DNA of 64,000 nucleotides from Vibrio sp. SCSIO 43135 (GTDB lineage Bacteria; Pseudomonadota; Gammaproteobacteria; Enterobacterales; Vibrionaceae): NCBI RefSeq assembly GCF_023716665.1, contig NZ_CP071859.1, positions 1,426,001 to 1,490,000 of the forward strand, read 5' to 3'. Shown piece by piece: positions 17,485 to 25,050 of this stretch (position 1 is its first letter; each line of letters starts with the position of its first letter). The notes under the pieces were generated by a model. It saw only the letters and a program-made list of their open reading frames with translations, ran no database searches and was not told where the DNA came from. The position numbers and the translations under genes were made by a program.

Positions 17485-18501
17485 ATGAAAAAGCTATTAG
17501 GGACAGTAATTACATCCGCTGCACTGCTACTTGCAGGTTGTGGGGAATCCGATAAACCTGAAGCTGCGGCGACGGCCGATCCGATCAACATTAATATGAG
17601 CCTTGTGTTCTCGCAAAACGAGCTGCTAACGCAAGAGCTGATTAAAGTGACCGATAAAATTCGTGAACGCAGTGAAGGTTCAGTAAACATCAAAGTATTC
17701 CCAGGTGGTCAGTTGCCTGTTTATAAAGACAACCTAGAGCAAGTTGTAAACGGCGCAAACTGGATTGCTGTTGAAGACCTAACGTACCTAGGCGATTACG
17801 TGCCAGATTTTGCAGCACTTGCTGGCCCTATGCTTTACAACACTTACGATGAATACCTAGCAATGATGGACACCGAGTTTGTTGCTGGGCTAAAAGAGAA
17901 AGCAGAAGAGAAGGGCATTAAAGTTCTAAATGCGGACTATATGTTCGGCTTCCGCCACATGATCACTAACAAAGAGATCGTGAACTCTGAAGATATGAAA
18001 GGCATGCGTATCCGCGTACCACAAAGTCAGCTGTTCATTAGCACGCTATCAGCGATGGGTGCTGCTCCAGCTTCACTTCCATTCCCAGAAACCTACGCAG
18101 GTGTTCAGCAAGGCGTAGTGGATGGTCTAGAAGGTTCTATCCTGACTATGTACTCAACTAAGATCTATGAAGTTGCGAAAAACATGTCTTTGACTAAGCA
18201 CTTCCTAGGTACTGTGGGTATCTACATTTCACCTAAGCTTTGGGACAAGTTCACTCCAGAGCAACAGCAAATCATCAACGAAGAGCTAGAAGCGGGTGCA
18301 CTTTCAAACACATCTGAGCTAGTGAAACTGGACGTTGAGTACACGCAAAAGCTAGAAGAGCTAGGCGTAACGTTTAACGAAGTTAACTCAGAAGAATTCA
18401 ACCAGTTAACAGCAGATGTTTACAACCAGTTCCCTGCATGGAGTGAAGGTATTCACGCAACCATCATGCAAGAGCTAGAAACGATTCGCGCTGCTCAGTA
18501 A
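17485..18501 (+). CDS. TRAP transporter solute-binding lipoprotein (DctP family)
   Basis: Extracytoplasmic solute receptor of a tripartite TRAP transporter, 338 residues, with lipoprotein signal MKKLLGTVITSAALLLAGC (Cys19 would be lipidated). TRAP receptors are more often free periplasmic proteins, so lipidation is notable. Family blocks include INIKVFPGGQLPVYKDN-like strands, DMKGMRIRVPQSQLF (Arg that clamps a ligand carboxylate in most members) and YAGVQQGVVDGLEGS. The last block usually reads VDGQEN or VDGAEN; here the Asn position is Gly, hinting at an unusual ligand. It is divergent from GDPD-DeoR. A strong hairpin separates it from the permease genes. Confidence 0.9.
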   Translation: MKKLLGTVITSAALLLAGCGESDKPEAAATADPININMSLVFSQNELLTQELIKVTDKIRERSEGSVNIKVFPGGQLPVYKDNLEQVVNGANWIAVEDLTYLGDYVPDFAALAGPMLYNTYDEYLAMMDTEFVAGLKEKAEEKGIKVLNADYMFGFRHMITNKEIVNSEDMKGMRIRVPQSQLFISTLSAMGAAPASLPFPETYAGVQQGVVDGLEGSILTMYSTKIYEVAKNMSLTKHFLGTVGIYISPKLWDKFTPEQQQIINEELEAGALSNTSELVKLDVEYTQKLEELGVTFNEVNSEEFNQLTADVYNQFPAWSEGIHATIMQELETIRAAQ

Positions 18502-18524
18502 TTCCACAAACAGTGACTAACCCA

Positions 18525-18554
18525 AATACGGCCTGAATTATTTCAGGCCGTATT
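18525..18554 (+). terminator. Intra-operon attenuating hairpin after dctP
   Basis: A perfect 13-bp stem AATACGGCCTGAA / TTCAGGCCGTATT with a TTAT loop (one T shared) and only a weak T tract. It sits between the receptor and membrane genes and probably raises the receptor:permease ratio by partial termination or mRNA protection. Confidence 0.75.
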
Positions 18555-18603
18555 GTTCCTAAATTATCTATTGTTTATGTAGATAATTTATTGGAGAAGA
18601 TTT

Positions 18604-19068
18604 TTGTTTTTATTAAGAAATATTGAAGAGATCCTCGCTTCCATCGCTATTTCAATCACGGTACTGGTCGTGATTGTGAATGTGGTTTTACGTTATGGTT
18701 TCGGCTTTGTCGTGCCTTGGAGTGAAGAACTCTCTGTGATCTGCTTTATCTGGGCAGTGTATTTAGGTATCAGCTCTTGCTACAAACATAAACTGCATAT
18801 GGGCGTTGATGTGATAGTGGCTATGCTGCCAACTAAGGCAAAACCTGCGTTCAAGCTATGTGTTTCAGTGTTCTTACTGGCACTGAATATTTTGATGGCA
18901 GTGTTGAGTTATCAATACCTGATGCTTTCCAACAAAGTGACGCCTGTTATGGGCTTATCGTACTTCGCCATTAATGGCGTGCTACTGCTTTGTTTTGTTC
19001 TTATGGCTATTCACACAGTGAAGTTCATTGTGGATGACGTCGCGTTGCTTAAGCGTTCACATAAATAG
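18604..19068 (+). CDS. TRAP transporter small permease (DctQ)
   Basis: Small membrane subunit of the TRAP transporter, 154 residues with four hydrophobic segments (IAISITVLVVIVNVVLRYGF, SVICFIWAVYLGI, LCVSVFLLALNILMAVL, GVLLLCFVLMAIHTV). The family motif PWSEELSVICFIWAVYLG is intact. The start is an unusual TTG at 18604, seven bases after GGAGAAGA. No ATG or GTG is available upstream in frame before a stop at 18580. It precedes DctM by 9 bp. Confidence 0.9.
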   Translation: MFLLRNIEEILASIAISITVLVVIVNVVLRYGFGFVVPWSEELSVICFIWAVYLGISSCYKHKLHMGVDVIVAMLPTKAKPAFKLCVSVFLLALNILMAVLSYQYLMLSNKVTPVMGLSYFAINGVLLLCFVLMAIHTVKFIVDDVALLKRSHK

Positions 19069-19077
19069 GTTCTGTCG

Positions 19078-20361
19078 ATGGAAAGCTATCTGCCGATAAT
19101 CATTCTTTTTGTTCTCTTTCTACTGAATATTCCCATCGCGTTTTCGTTGATCGCGTCGTCGATGGTGTACTTCTTATTCATCAACGATTCGATTCCTGTC
19201 AGTTTGGTCATGCAGCGTTTTATCAGTTCTGCTGAATCATTCCCGCTGTTGGCTATCCCGTTTTTTATTATGGTTGGTTCGGTGATGAACTATGCCGGGA
19301 TTAGTCGCAGTTTGCTGGCGTTTGCAGATTCAATAATTGGCCACAAAACGGGTGGTTTAGCGCAAGTTAACGTTGCACTCAGTACGTTAATGGGCGGTAT
19401 CTCTGGTTCGGCCAATGCCGATGCGGCGATGCAATCAAAAATCCTCGCGCCAGAAATGACTAAACGAGGTTATGATCTTCCGTTTACTGCTGCTGTAACT
19501 GCAGCTTCTTCGAGCATTAGCCCTGTTATCCCACCGGGGATCAACCTGATCATTTTCGCCTTACTTGCGAACGTTTCAGTACATCAGATGTTCATCGCGG
19601 GTTATGTCCCAGCATTTTTGATGGCTGCATCTCTGATGGTGACCATTGCATTTATCTCGCGTAAGCGTAAGTACAAGCCGTCTCGCTCGGAGCCTGCCAC
19701 CGCCAAAGAGCGTTTTCATTACTTCCTAAAAGCAGTACCTGCGTTACTGATTCCATTTGGCATCATTTTGGGTATGCGTTTTGGCCTGTTTACGCCAACG
19801 GAAGCTGGGGCGATTGCGGTTCTGCTATGTATCATCATCGGTGCGTTTGTGTACCGTGAGTTAGGCTTTAAACACATTCCACTGATTTTGCGTGAAACGG
19901 TCCAAGGGACGAGTAGCGTAATGTTCATCATTATCGGGGCGATGGTGTTTGGCTATTACATGACGCTTGAGCAAATCCCACATAACGTTGCATCAGCATT
20001 GATTGAACTGACTGACAATAAGTTGATGCTGCTACTGCTTATCAACGTGCTTCTGTTGGTCGTGGGGATGTTTATCGAGGGTGGCGCTGCGATGATCATT
20101 TTGACGCCATTACTGCTTCCTGCTGTGTTGAATTTGGGTGTTAACCCAGTTCACTTCGGCATTATTGTCATTGTAAACATCATGATTGGTGGTGTTACGC
20201 CGCCGTTCGGTTCAATGATGTTCACTGTATGCTCCATTTTGAAGGTGCGTATGGTTGATTTTGTAAAAGAAGTAGCTCCGCTGTTACTAGCGCTGCTTAC
20301 GGTGCTGATGTTACTGACTTTCTCGGAAAGCTTAGTAATGTTTTTACCGAATTTGCTTTAA
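19078..20361 (+). CDS. TRAP transporter large permease (DctM)
   Basis: Main membrane subunit (427 residues, about 12 membrane segments) that couples sodium entry to solute import. Conserved DctM blocks: PLLAIPFFIMVGSVMNYAGI, LMGGISGSANADAAM, SSSISPVIPPGINLIIFAL, TPTEAGAIAVLL and NIMIGGVTPPFGSMMF. It directly follows DctQ and is followed by the HAD phosphatase after 62 bp, so the operon is receptor-Q-M-phosphatase. Confidence 0.94.
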   Translation: MESYLPIIILFVLFLLNIPIAFSLIASSMVYFLFINDSIPVSLVMQRFISSAESFPLLAIPFFIMVGSVMNYAGISRSLLAFADSIIGHKTGGLAQVNVALSTLMGGISGSANADAAMQSKILAPEMTKRGYDLPFTAAVTAASSSISPVIPPGINLIIFALLANVSVHQMFIAGYVPAFLMAASLMVTIAFISRKRKYKPSRSEPATAKERFHYFLKAVPALLIPFGIILGMRFGLFTPTEAGAIAVLLCIIIGAFVYRELGFKHIPLILRETVQGTSSVMFIIIGAMVFGYYMTLEQIPHNVASALIELTDNKLMLLLLINVLLLVVGMFIEGGAAMIILTPLLLPAVLNLGVNPVHFGIIVIVNIMIGGVTPPFGSMMFTVCSILKVRMVDFVKEVAPLLLALLTVLMLLTFSESLVMFLPNLL

Positions 20362-20423
20362 CACTTTGTTTTTAAAGAATTAGCTTTAAAAAAATTGTTT
20401 TTAAGAGATTTTGAGGTGTAGGA

Positions 20424-21209
20424 ATGAATTCGGTAACGAATGAATTAAACCAAGATTGGAAACACGTTGACTGGGTTCTTACGGACGTAGACGACACACT
20501 CACGTGGGAAGGCCGTTTGCCACCAGAAACATTGATCGCACTACAGAAACTGCGAGATTCAGGAAAAAAAGTGGTTGCAGTAACGGGGGCATGTGCTGGT
20601 TGGTGTGATCACATCGCTCAGCTGTGGCCTGTGGACGCCGTGCTTGGTGAGAATGGTGCATTTATTATGGAGAAGAAAGGTGGCTACCTTACGTTACGCT
20701 CCGATGTGTCACTTGAAACGATTCGTCAGAATCAGCAACAGTTAAAGGGGCAAGTTGAAGAAATCCTACAGGATTACCCTGAGCTCGGGTTAACGCTAGA
20801 TCAGTCTTATCGTTTGTGTGAAGTAGCGATTGATATTGGCCAAAACCGCCCACGAGTTGATGACGCTGTGATCGAAGAGATTGTTGCCAAAATCCATGCG
20901 TTGGGTGCTCACGCAACTGCAAGCTCAATCCACATTAATGCATGGTATGGAGAGCATTCCAAAAAGGCGACAGCGACGGCGTTTTTGGCAGAGAAAGGGT
21001 TGTCTCGCGAAGAGATGACCACCCGCGCATGCTACGTTGGTGACTCAATGAACGACCAATACATGTTTGAGATACTGCCAAACAGTGTTGGTGTGGCGAA
21101 CATCAAACATTATTGGGACCGCTTGGCATTTCATCCTTCGGTTGTAATGGATCAGCCAGGTGGTTACGGTTTTGCTGAGTTTACCGAAAAACTGCTAGCA
21201 GCCGAGTAA
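20424..21209 (+). CDS. HAD-IIB family phosphatase (Cof-type) in the TRAP operon
   Basis: Cytoplasmic haloacid-dehalogenase-fold hydrolase of 261 residues. Motif I is TDVDDTLTW (nucleophile and general acid Asp), motif II VTGACAG, motif III Lys in HSKKATATAF and motif IV GDSMND. The large inserted cap (about residues 85-190) places it in the type IIB group (Cof, sucrose/mannosyl-3-phosphoglycerate phosphatase relatives). Its substrate cannot be read. Being the last gene of the TRAP operon, it may dephosphorylate the imported compound or the product of the glycerophosphodiesterase (inference). The ATG follows GAGGTGTAGGA. Confidence 0.88.
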   Translation: MNSVTNELNQDWKHVDWVLTDVDDTLTWEGRLPPETLIALQKLRDSGKKVVAVTGACAGWCDHIAQLWPVDAVLGENGAFIMEKKGGYLTLRSDVSLETIRQNQQQLKGQVEEILQDYPELGLTLDQSYRLCEVAIDIGQNRPRVDDAVIEEIVAKIHALGAHATASSIHINAWYGEHSKKATATAFLAEKGLSREEMTTRACYVGDSMNDQYMFEILPNSVGVANIKHYWDRLAFHPSVVMDQPGGYGFAEFTEKLLAAE

Positions 21210-21234
21210 GCGCTAAGTAACAAGTCTTGTATAG

Positions 21235-21270
21235 AAAAAGCCCCAGCAACACTGTGTTGTTGGGGCTTTT
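21235..21270. terminator. Terminator after the HAD gene (bidirectional)
   Basis: AAAAAGCCCCAGCAAC / GTTGTTGGGGCTTTT stem with an ACTGT loop. It serves the TRAP operon and the convergent DeoR gene. Confidence 0.9.
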
Positions 21271-21299
21271 ATCTTCAGTAGTCGCACGAATCCGTTGGT

Positions 21300-22067
21300 T
21301 TATCGACCGCGACAAATAACCAGCTCGGTATCATGAATTTGGCACAGTTGGTTAATGGTACTGTTTGGTTCATCGACAAACAGTCGCTGAATTTCACTCA
21401 ACTGGCCGCTCACCACCGGCGCATATCGGCCAAGTTTAGTGGTGTCTGCCACTAACCAACACTGTTGGCTTTGTTGGATGATCGCTCGGTTGAGGCTGGC
21501 TTCATCGGGGGTAAAATCCAACAACTGGCCATGTTCACCTAATCCGCCGACCCCAAAGATGCCAATTTTGATATTGAATTGGCGATAAAACAGCGTAGTT
21601 GATTCGCCAACAGTATCTTCATCGGACGAACGGACCGCACCTCCTGCTAAATGAACCGAAAGGTTAGGGTTTCGACTTAATATAAGGGCTGCATTGATAT
21701 TGTTCGTCACCACAGTCAGCCCTGGATGGTCGAGCAGAGCGTGGGCGACATTTTTGGGTGTGGTGCCAATGCCCAAAAATATACTGGTGCCTTCTGGTAG
21801 TGCTTTCGCGACTTGCTTAGCGATGCATTGCTTTGCCGAAAGGTTCAACATGTCGCGATTGCTGAATGATAGGTTGTCGTTTGCACTGGGCAGGCATATC
21901 CCGCCATGAACTCGGCGTACCATACCTTTGTCGCTCAAATCATTCATATCCTTGCGAATGGTTTGAACGGAAACAGAGAATTGGTGAGATAAAATGGCGC
22001 TTGAGAGCACGCCATTTGATCGCTCTAGATAGGTCAGTATCTCTTTTTGTCTGGAAGATAGACTCAC
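21300..22067 (-). CDS. DeoR-family regulator of the Ugp-type operon
   Basis: GlpR/DeoR-type repressor, 255 residues: winged helix RQKEILTYLERSNGVLSSAI, then VSVQTIRKDMNDLSDKGMVR and RVHGG, and an effector domain (IFLGIGTTPKNVAHALL, TVVTNNINAAL, VHLAGGAVR, WLVADTTKLGR). It is similar in design to the DeoR protein at 15753, suggesting an old duplication. It lies 54 bp downstream of ugpC in the same direction, so it is probably the last gene of the operon. Its candidate operators are the TTTCG repeats just before ugpB. Confidence 0.92.
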   Translation of the reverse strand: MSLSSRQKEILTYLERSNGVLSSAILSHQFSVSVQTIRKDMNDLSDKGMVRRVHGGICLPSANDNLSFSNRDMLNLSAKQCIAKQVAKALPEGTSIFLGIGTTPKNVAHALLDHPGLTVVTNNINAALILSRNPNLSVHLAGGAVRSSDEDTVGESTTLFYRQFNIKIGIFGVGGLGEHGQLLDFTPDEASLNRAIIQQSQQCWLVADTTKLGRYAPVVSGQLSEIQRLFVDEPNSTINQLCQIHDTELVICRGR

Positions 22068-22121
22068 ATTTTGTCCTTTATCTCGATGTCTCGTTGCTCA
22101 TCGTAATGTCTTCTATCTCGC

Positions 22122-23204
22122 TTAAGCGATGGCTTGCTGTGCATTCACAACAGGGCATAGTCGGTGCCCATTTGAGTCAAATAGGTGCAAATTGTCCTGA
22201 CTTACATGCAGAGACAGTGGCTGACTAATATCGAACGAAACTTCTGCAGTGACTGCGATAAAAGGTTGTTTAGCAACAGAGCCGTGAACCAATTGATTTG
22301 GCCCGAGTGGTTCAATGACATTTATTGCCATTTCTAGAGCTAAGGCATTATCAATATGAGAGGTACTTGCATGCTCTGGACGAACGCCAATCATCACATC
22401 TTGGCTGACCACATTACGGTATTGGGCAAGGTAGAGCTGTTTGTCACCAAACTCTAAGTATCCCTCGTCGAGCGTCGCAGGGATGAAGTTCATGGCCGGG
22501 CTGCCCATAAAGCTTGCAACAAACTGGCTTGCTGGCTGGTGATAGACTTGGCTTGGTGTACCCACTTGTTCAATTTTGCCTTGATTCAGTACCACGATAC
22601 GGTCTGCCAATGTCATTGCTTCGACTTGGTCGTGGGTGACATAGACGCTGGTTACTCCTAACTCTCTCTGCAGCTTTTTGATTTCTAGGCGCATGTGCGC
22701 GCGTAGCGCTGCATCTAAGTTCGATAAGGGTTCATCAAACAAAAACAGTTGTGGGTCGCGTACGATTGCTCGCCCCATTGCAACACGCTGTCTTTGGCCG
22801 CCTGAGAGCTTCGCCGGCTTTCGGTCTAGGTATTCTTCGATTTTAAGCGTCTTTGCTACTTTGGTGATTTTGGTCGCGATGGTTGCTTTATCAACCCCTC
22901 GGTTCTTTAAGCCGTAGGCTAGGTTGTCGTAGACACTCATGTGAGGGTAGAGGGCGTAGTTTTGGAATACCATCGCGATGTCGCGCAAGGCGGGTTTTAC
23001 GGTATCGACACGTTTGCCCCCAAGGTGGATTTCTCCACCAGTAATCTCTTCTAAGCCTGCAATCGAACGTAAGATAGAAGATTTACCACAGCCGGATGGC
23101 CCCACAAGGACAATGAACTCACCACGCTTGATATCGAGTGATACTCCTTTAACTGCCTTGTGGCCATTTTCATAGGTCTTAACCAGTTGGTTGAGCTCCA
23201 ACAT
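22122..23204 (-). CDS. ugpC: ABC importer ATP-binding subunit, UgpC/MalK type
   Basis: ATPase of the glycerol-3-phosphate-type importer. The ATG at 23204 (MLELNQLVKTYENG) follows CAGGAG with good spacing and gives 360 residues, the usual UgpC length. The frame is open to a GTG at 23264 overlapping ugpE, but the added residues are not family-like. Walker A is GPSGCGKSS, signature LSGGQRQR, Walker B LFLFDEP, and the H-loop is VYVTHDQVEAMTLADR. The C-terminal OB-fold regulatory domain (IGVRPEHAS) is present. It may distinguish glycerol-3-phosphate from related polyol phosphates or sugars; identity as Ugp is inferred from the gene set. Confidence 0.88.
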   Translation of the reverse strand: MLELNQLVKTYENGHKAVKGVSLDIKRGEFIVLVGPSGCGKSSILRSIAGLEEITGGEIHLGGKRVDTVKPALRDIAMVFQNYALYPHMSVYDNLAYGLKNRGVDKATIATKITKVAKTLKIEEYLDRKPAKLSGGQRQRVAMGRAIVRDPQLFLFDEPLSNLDAALRAHMRLEIKKLQRELGVTSVYVTHDQVEAMTLADRIVVLNQGKIEQVGTPSQVYHQPASQFVASFMGSPAMNFIPATLDEGYLEFGDKQLYLAQYRNVVSQDVMIGVRPEHASTSHIDNALALEMAINVIEPLGPNQLVHGSVAKQPFIAVTAEVSFDISQPLSLHVSQDNLHLFDSNGHRLCPVVNAQQAIA

Positions 23205-23253
23205 GCTGAACTCCTGCTGTGCTTGATTCACTGAAATAGATTGGATGTTTTGG

Positions 23254-24096
23254 TTATTTTTCACTTTCGACTAATCCTTTTACAAACCAACGTTGAAATA
23301 CCACGACCACAATGACTGGAGGAAGCATGGCAAGAATGACCATGGCAAATGCGTAGTCGTAACGAGGCGTACTGGTTTCGTTTATGCTGTTGAGTACTTG
23401 TTTTATGCCCATCACGATGGTGTTGTAACTTTCATCGGTGGTCATCATGATTGGCCACAAGTACTGGTTCCAACCCACCACGAACATGATGATGAAAATA
23501 GCCGCCATCATGGTTTTAGATAGGGGAAGTAAAATATCGATGAAGAATCGAATTGGCCCTGCGTTGTCTAACTGAGCCGCTTCCATGAGTTCGTCGGGTA
23601 TGGTTTTAAAAAACTGACGGAAGAAAAAGGTCGCGGTGGCAGAAGCAATCAACGGCAGTATCAGTCCCGTATAGCTATTGAGCATGCCAAGCTTTGATAC
23701 CACTTCGTAAGACGGAATAATGCGAACTTCCAGTGGAAGCAACAGGGTGATGAAGATTAGCCAGAACCACGCCGATGCGTAAGGTAGCCGGAAGTAGACT
23801 AGAGCATAAGCGGCGAGCAGAGCGATAAGGATCTTACCAATTGAAAACCCAAGGCCCATGATGAGTGAATTTATGATCATGGTACGAGCGGTAACATCGC
23901 CTGCAAAGCCTAAGCTACGGTTCCAAGCCTCGTGATAAACCGCGGAAAAATTGTCGCCGATCCACCACTGTAAACCTTCGCTGATGATTGTGTTAGGTTG
24001 ATGCGTTGAGCTGGCAAATATCAACCAAATAGGTACCACCATAAACATCGCGCCAGCAATCAGAATTAGGTGGTCGGAAAGTTTGTTACTTTTCAT
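23254..24096 (-). CDS. ugpE: ABC importer permease, UgpE type
   Basis: Second inner-membrane permease, 280 residues with six membrane segments. The binding-protein-dependent (EAA) loop reads ELMEAAQLDNAGPIRFFIDI, then LLPLSK. The N-terminus LIAGAMFMVVPIWLIFASST and the segment MTTDESYNTIVMGIKQVLNS resemble UgpE. It starts 9 bp after ugpA. Confidence 0.9.
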   Translation of the reverse strand: MKSNKLSDHLILIAGAMFMVVPIWLIFASSTHQPNTIISEGLQWWIGDNFSAVYHEAWNRSLGFAGDVTARTMIINSLIMGLGFSIGKILIALLAAYALVYFRLPYASAWFWLIFITLLLPLEVRIIPSYEVVSKLGMLNSYTGLILPLIASATATFFFRQFFKTIPDELMEAAQLDNAGPIRFFIDILLPLSKTMMAAIFIIMFVVGWNQYLWPIMMTTDESYNTIVMGIKQVLNSINETSTPRYDYAFAMVILAMLPPVIVVVVFQRWFVKGLVESEK

Positions 24097-24105
24097 GGTC
24101 TTTCC

Positions 24106-24999
24106 TTAGTAGTGAACGCGTTTTTCGACGAAACGGAATTGGATGAAAGTGAGGCTGAGAACAAGCAACAGCAGCACAACAGACTGAGCAGAGCTTCCAC
24201 CTAAGTCGGCACCTACAAATCCATCGCGGTAAACTTTGTAAACCAGTGAAGTTGTGTTACCACCAGGTCCTCCTGAAGTCATGGTGTCGATCACACCAAA
24301 CGTTTCGAAAAATGCGTAGGTCAGGTTGATAACCAACAGGAAAAAACCAGTCGGTGCCAGTAGTGGGAAAGTGATGGTCCAAAAGCGTTTTGAGTCGCTG
24401 ACGCAATCGAGCATTGCTGCTTCTCTTACTGCGAGAGAAATCGATTGAAGCCCTGCCAAGAAGTACACAAAGTTGACGGCAACCTGCTTCCAAACAGAGA
24501 CTAAAATCAGTGCCAAAGTGGCATCAACTGGGTCAGTTTGGAAGCTAAACTCCCAACCGATGTAGCTGAAGAAGTCGCTCAGCACACCAATATGAGGGTT
24601 AAACAAAAAGGCGCCAATAATGCCCGCTACTGCAGGAGCAACGGCGTATACCCAAGTTAACGTGACCTTGTAAGGACCTTGGCCGAGGATGATGTTATTG
24701 GCTTTGACTGCCAGTAACAGAGCAATCGCGAGCGAGAAAAATGACACGACAACCGCGAAGAGTAACGTAAAGCCAATTGAAGCGATGTAGTCGCTAGATT
24801 CGAACAAAATCTGATAGTTTTCGAACCAGACGAATGTAGACGAAAGCCCCCACGGGTCTTCTAGCATAAAAGAGAGATAGACAGCTTGCGCTGCGGGGTA
24901 GATAAAAAACACCGCAATGATGACGATTTGAGGCGCTAAAAAGAGATAAGGCAGCGCAGAGTGATGAAATTGTTGACGACGTTCCACAACAGTATCCAA
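24106..24999 (-). CDS. ugpA: ABC importer permease, UgpA type
   Basis: First permease, about 297 residues with six membrane segments. The EAA loop is REAAMLDCVSDSKRFWTITF, then PLLAPT. The N-terminal ALPYLFLAPQIVIIAVFFIY and the segment TSGGPGGNTTSLVYKVYRDG are typical of UgpA. Start choice is uncertain: a TTG at 24999, or a GTG at 24987 with TTGGAT eight bases upstream; there is no ATG. A hairpin lies between it and the binding-protein gene. Confidence 0.9.
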   Translation of the reverse strand: MDTVVERRQQFHHSALPYLFLAPQIVIIAVFFIYPAAQAVYLSFMLEDPWGLSSTFVWFENYQILFESSDYIASIGFTLLFAVVVSFFSLAIALLLAVKANNIILGQGPYKVTLTWVYAVAPAVAGIIGAFLFNPHIGVLSDFFSYIGWEFSFQTDPVDATLALILVSVWKQVAVNFVYFLAGLQSISLAVREAAMLDCVSDSKRFWTITFPLLAPTGFFLLVINLTYAFFETFGVIDTMTSGGPGGNTTSLVYKVYRDGFVGADLGGSSAQSVVLLLLVLSLTFIQFRFVEKRVHY

Positions 25000-25014
25000 A
25001 TGATGATGAAAGTA

Positions 25015-25040
25015 CAGCCCTTGAGTTTCCCCAAGGGCTG
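25015..25040 (-). terminator. Intra-operon hairpin between ugpB and ugpA
   Basis: Stem CAGCCCTTG / CAAGGGCTG (9 bp) with an 8-base loop and no long T tract, directly after the binding-protein gene. It probably attenuates transcription into the permeases. Confidence 0.7.
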
Positions 25041-25050
25041 GGAGAGGGGA

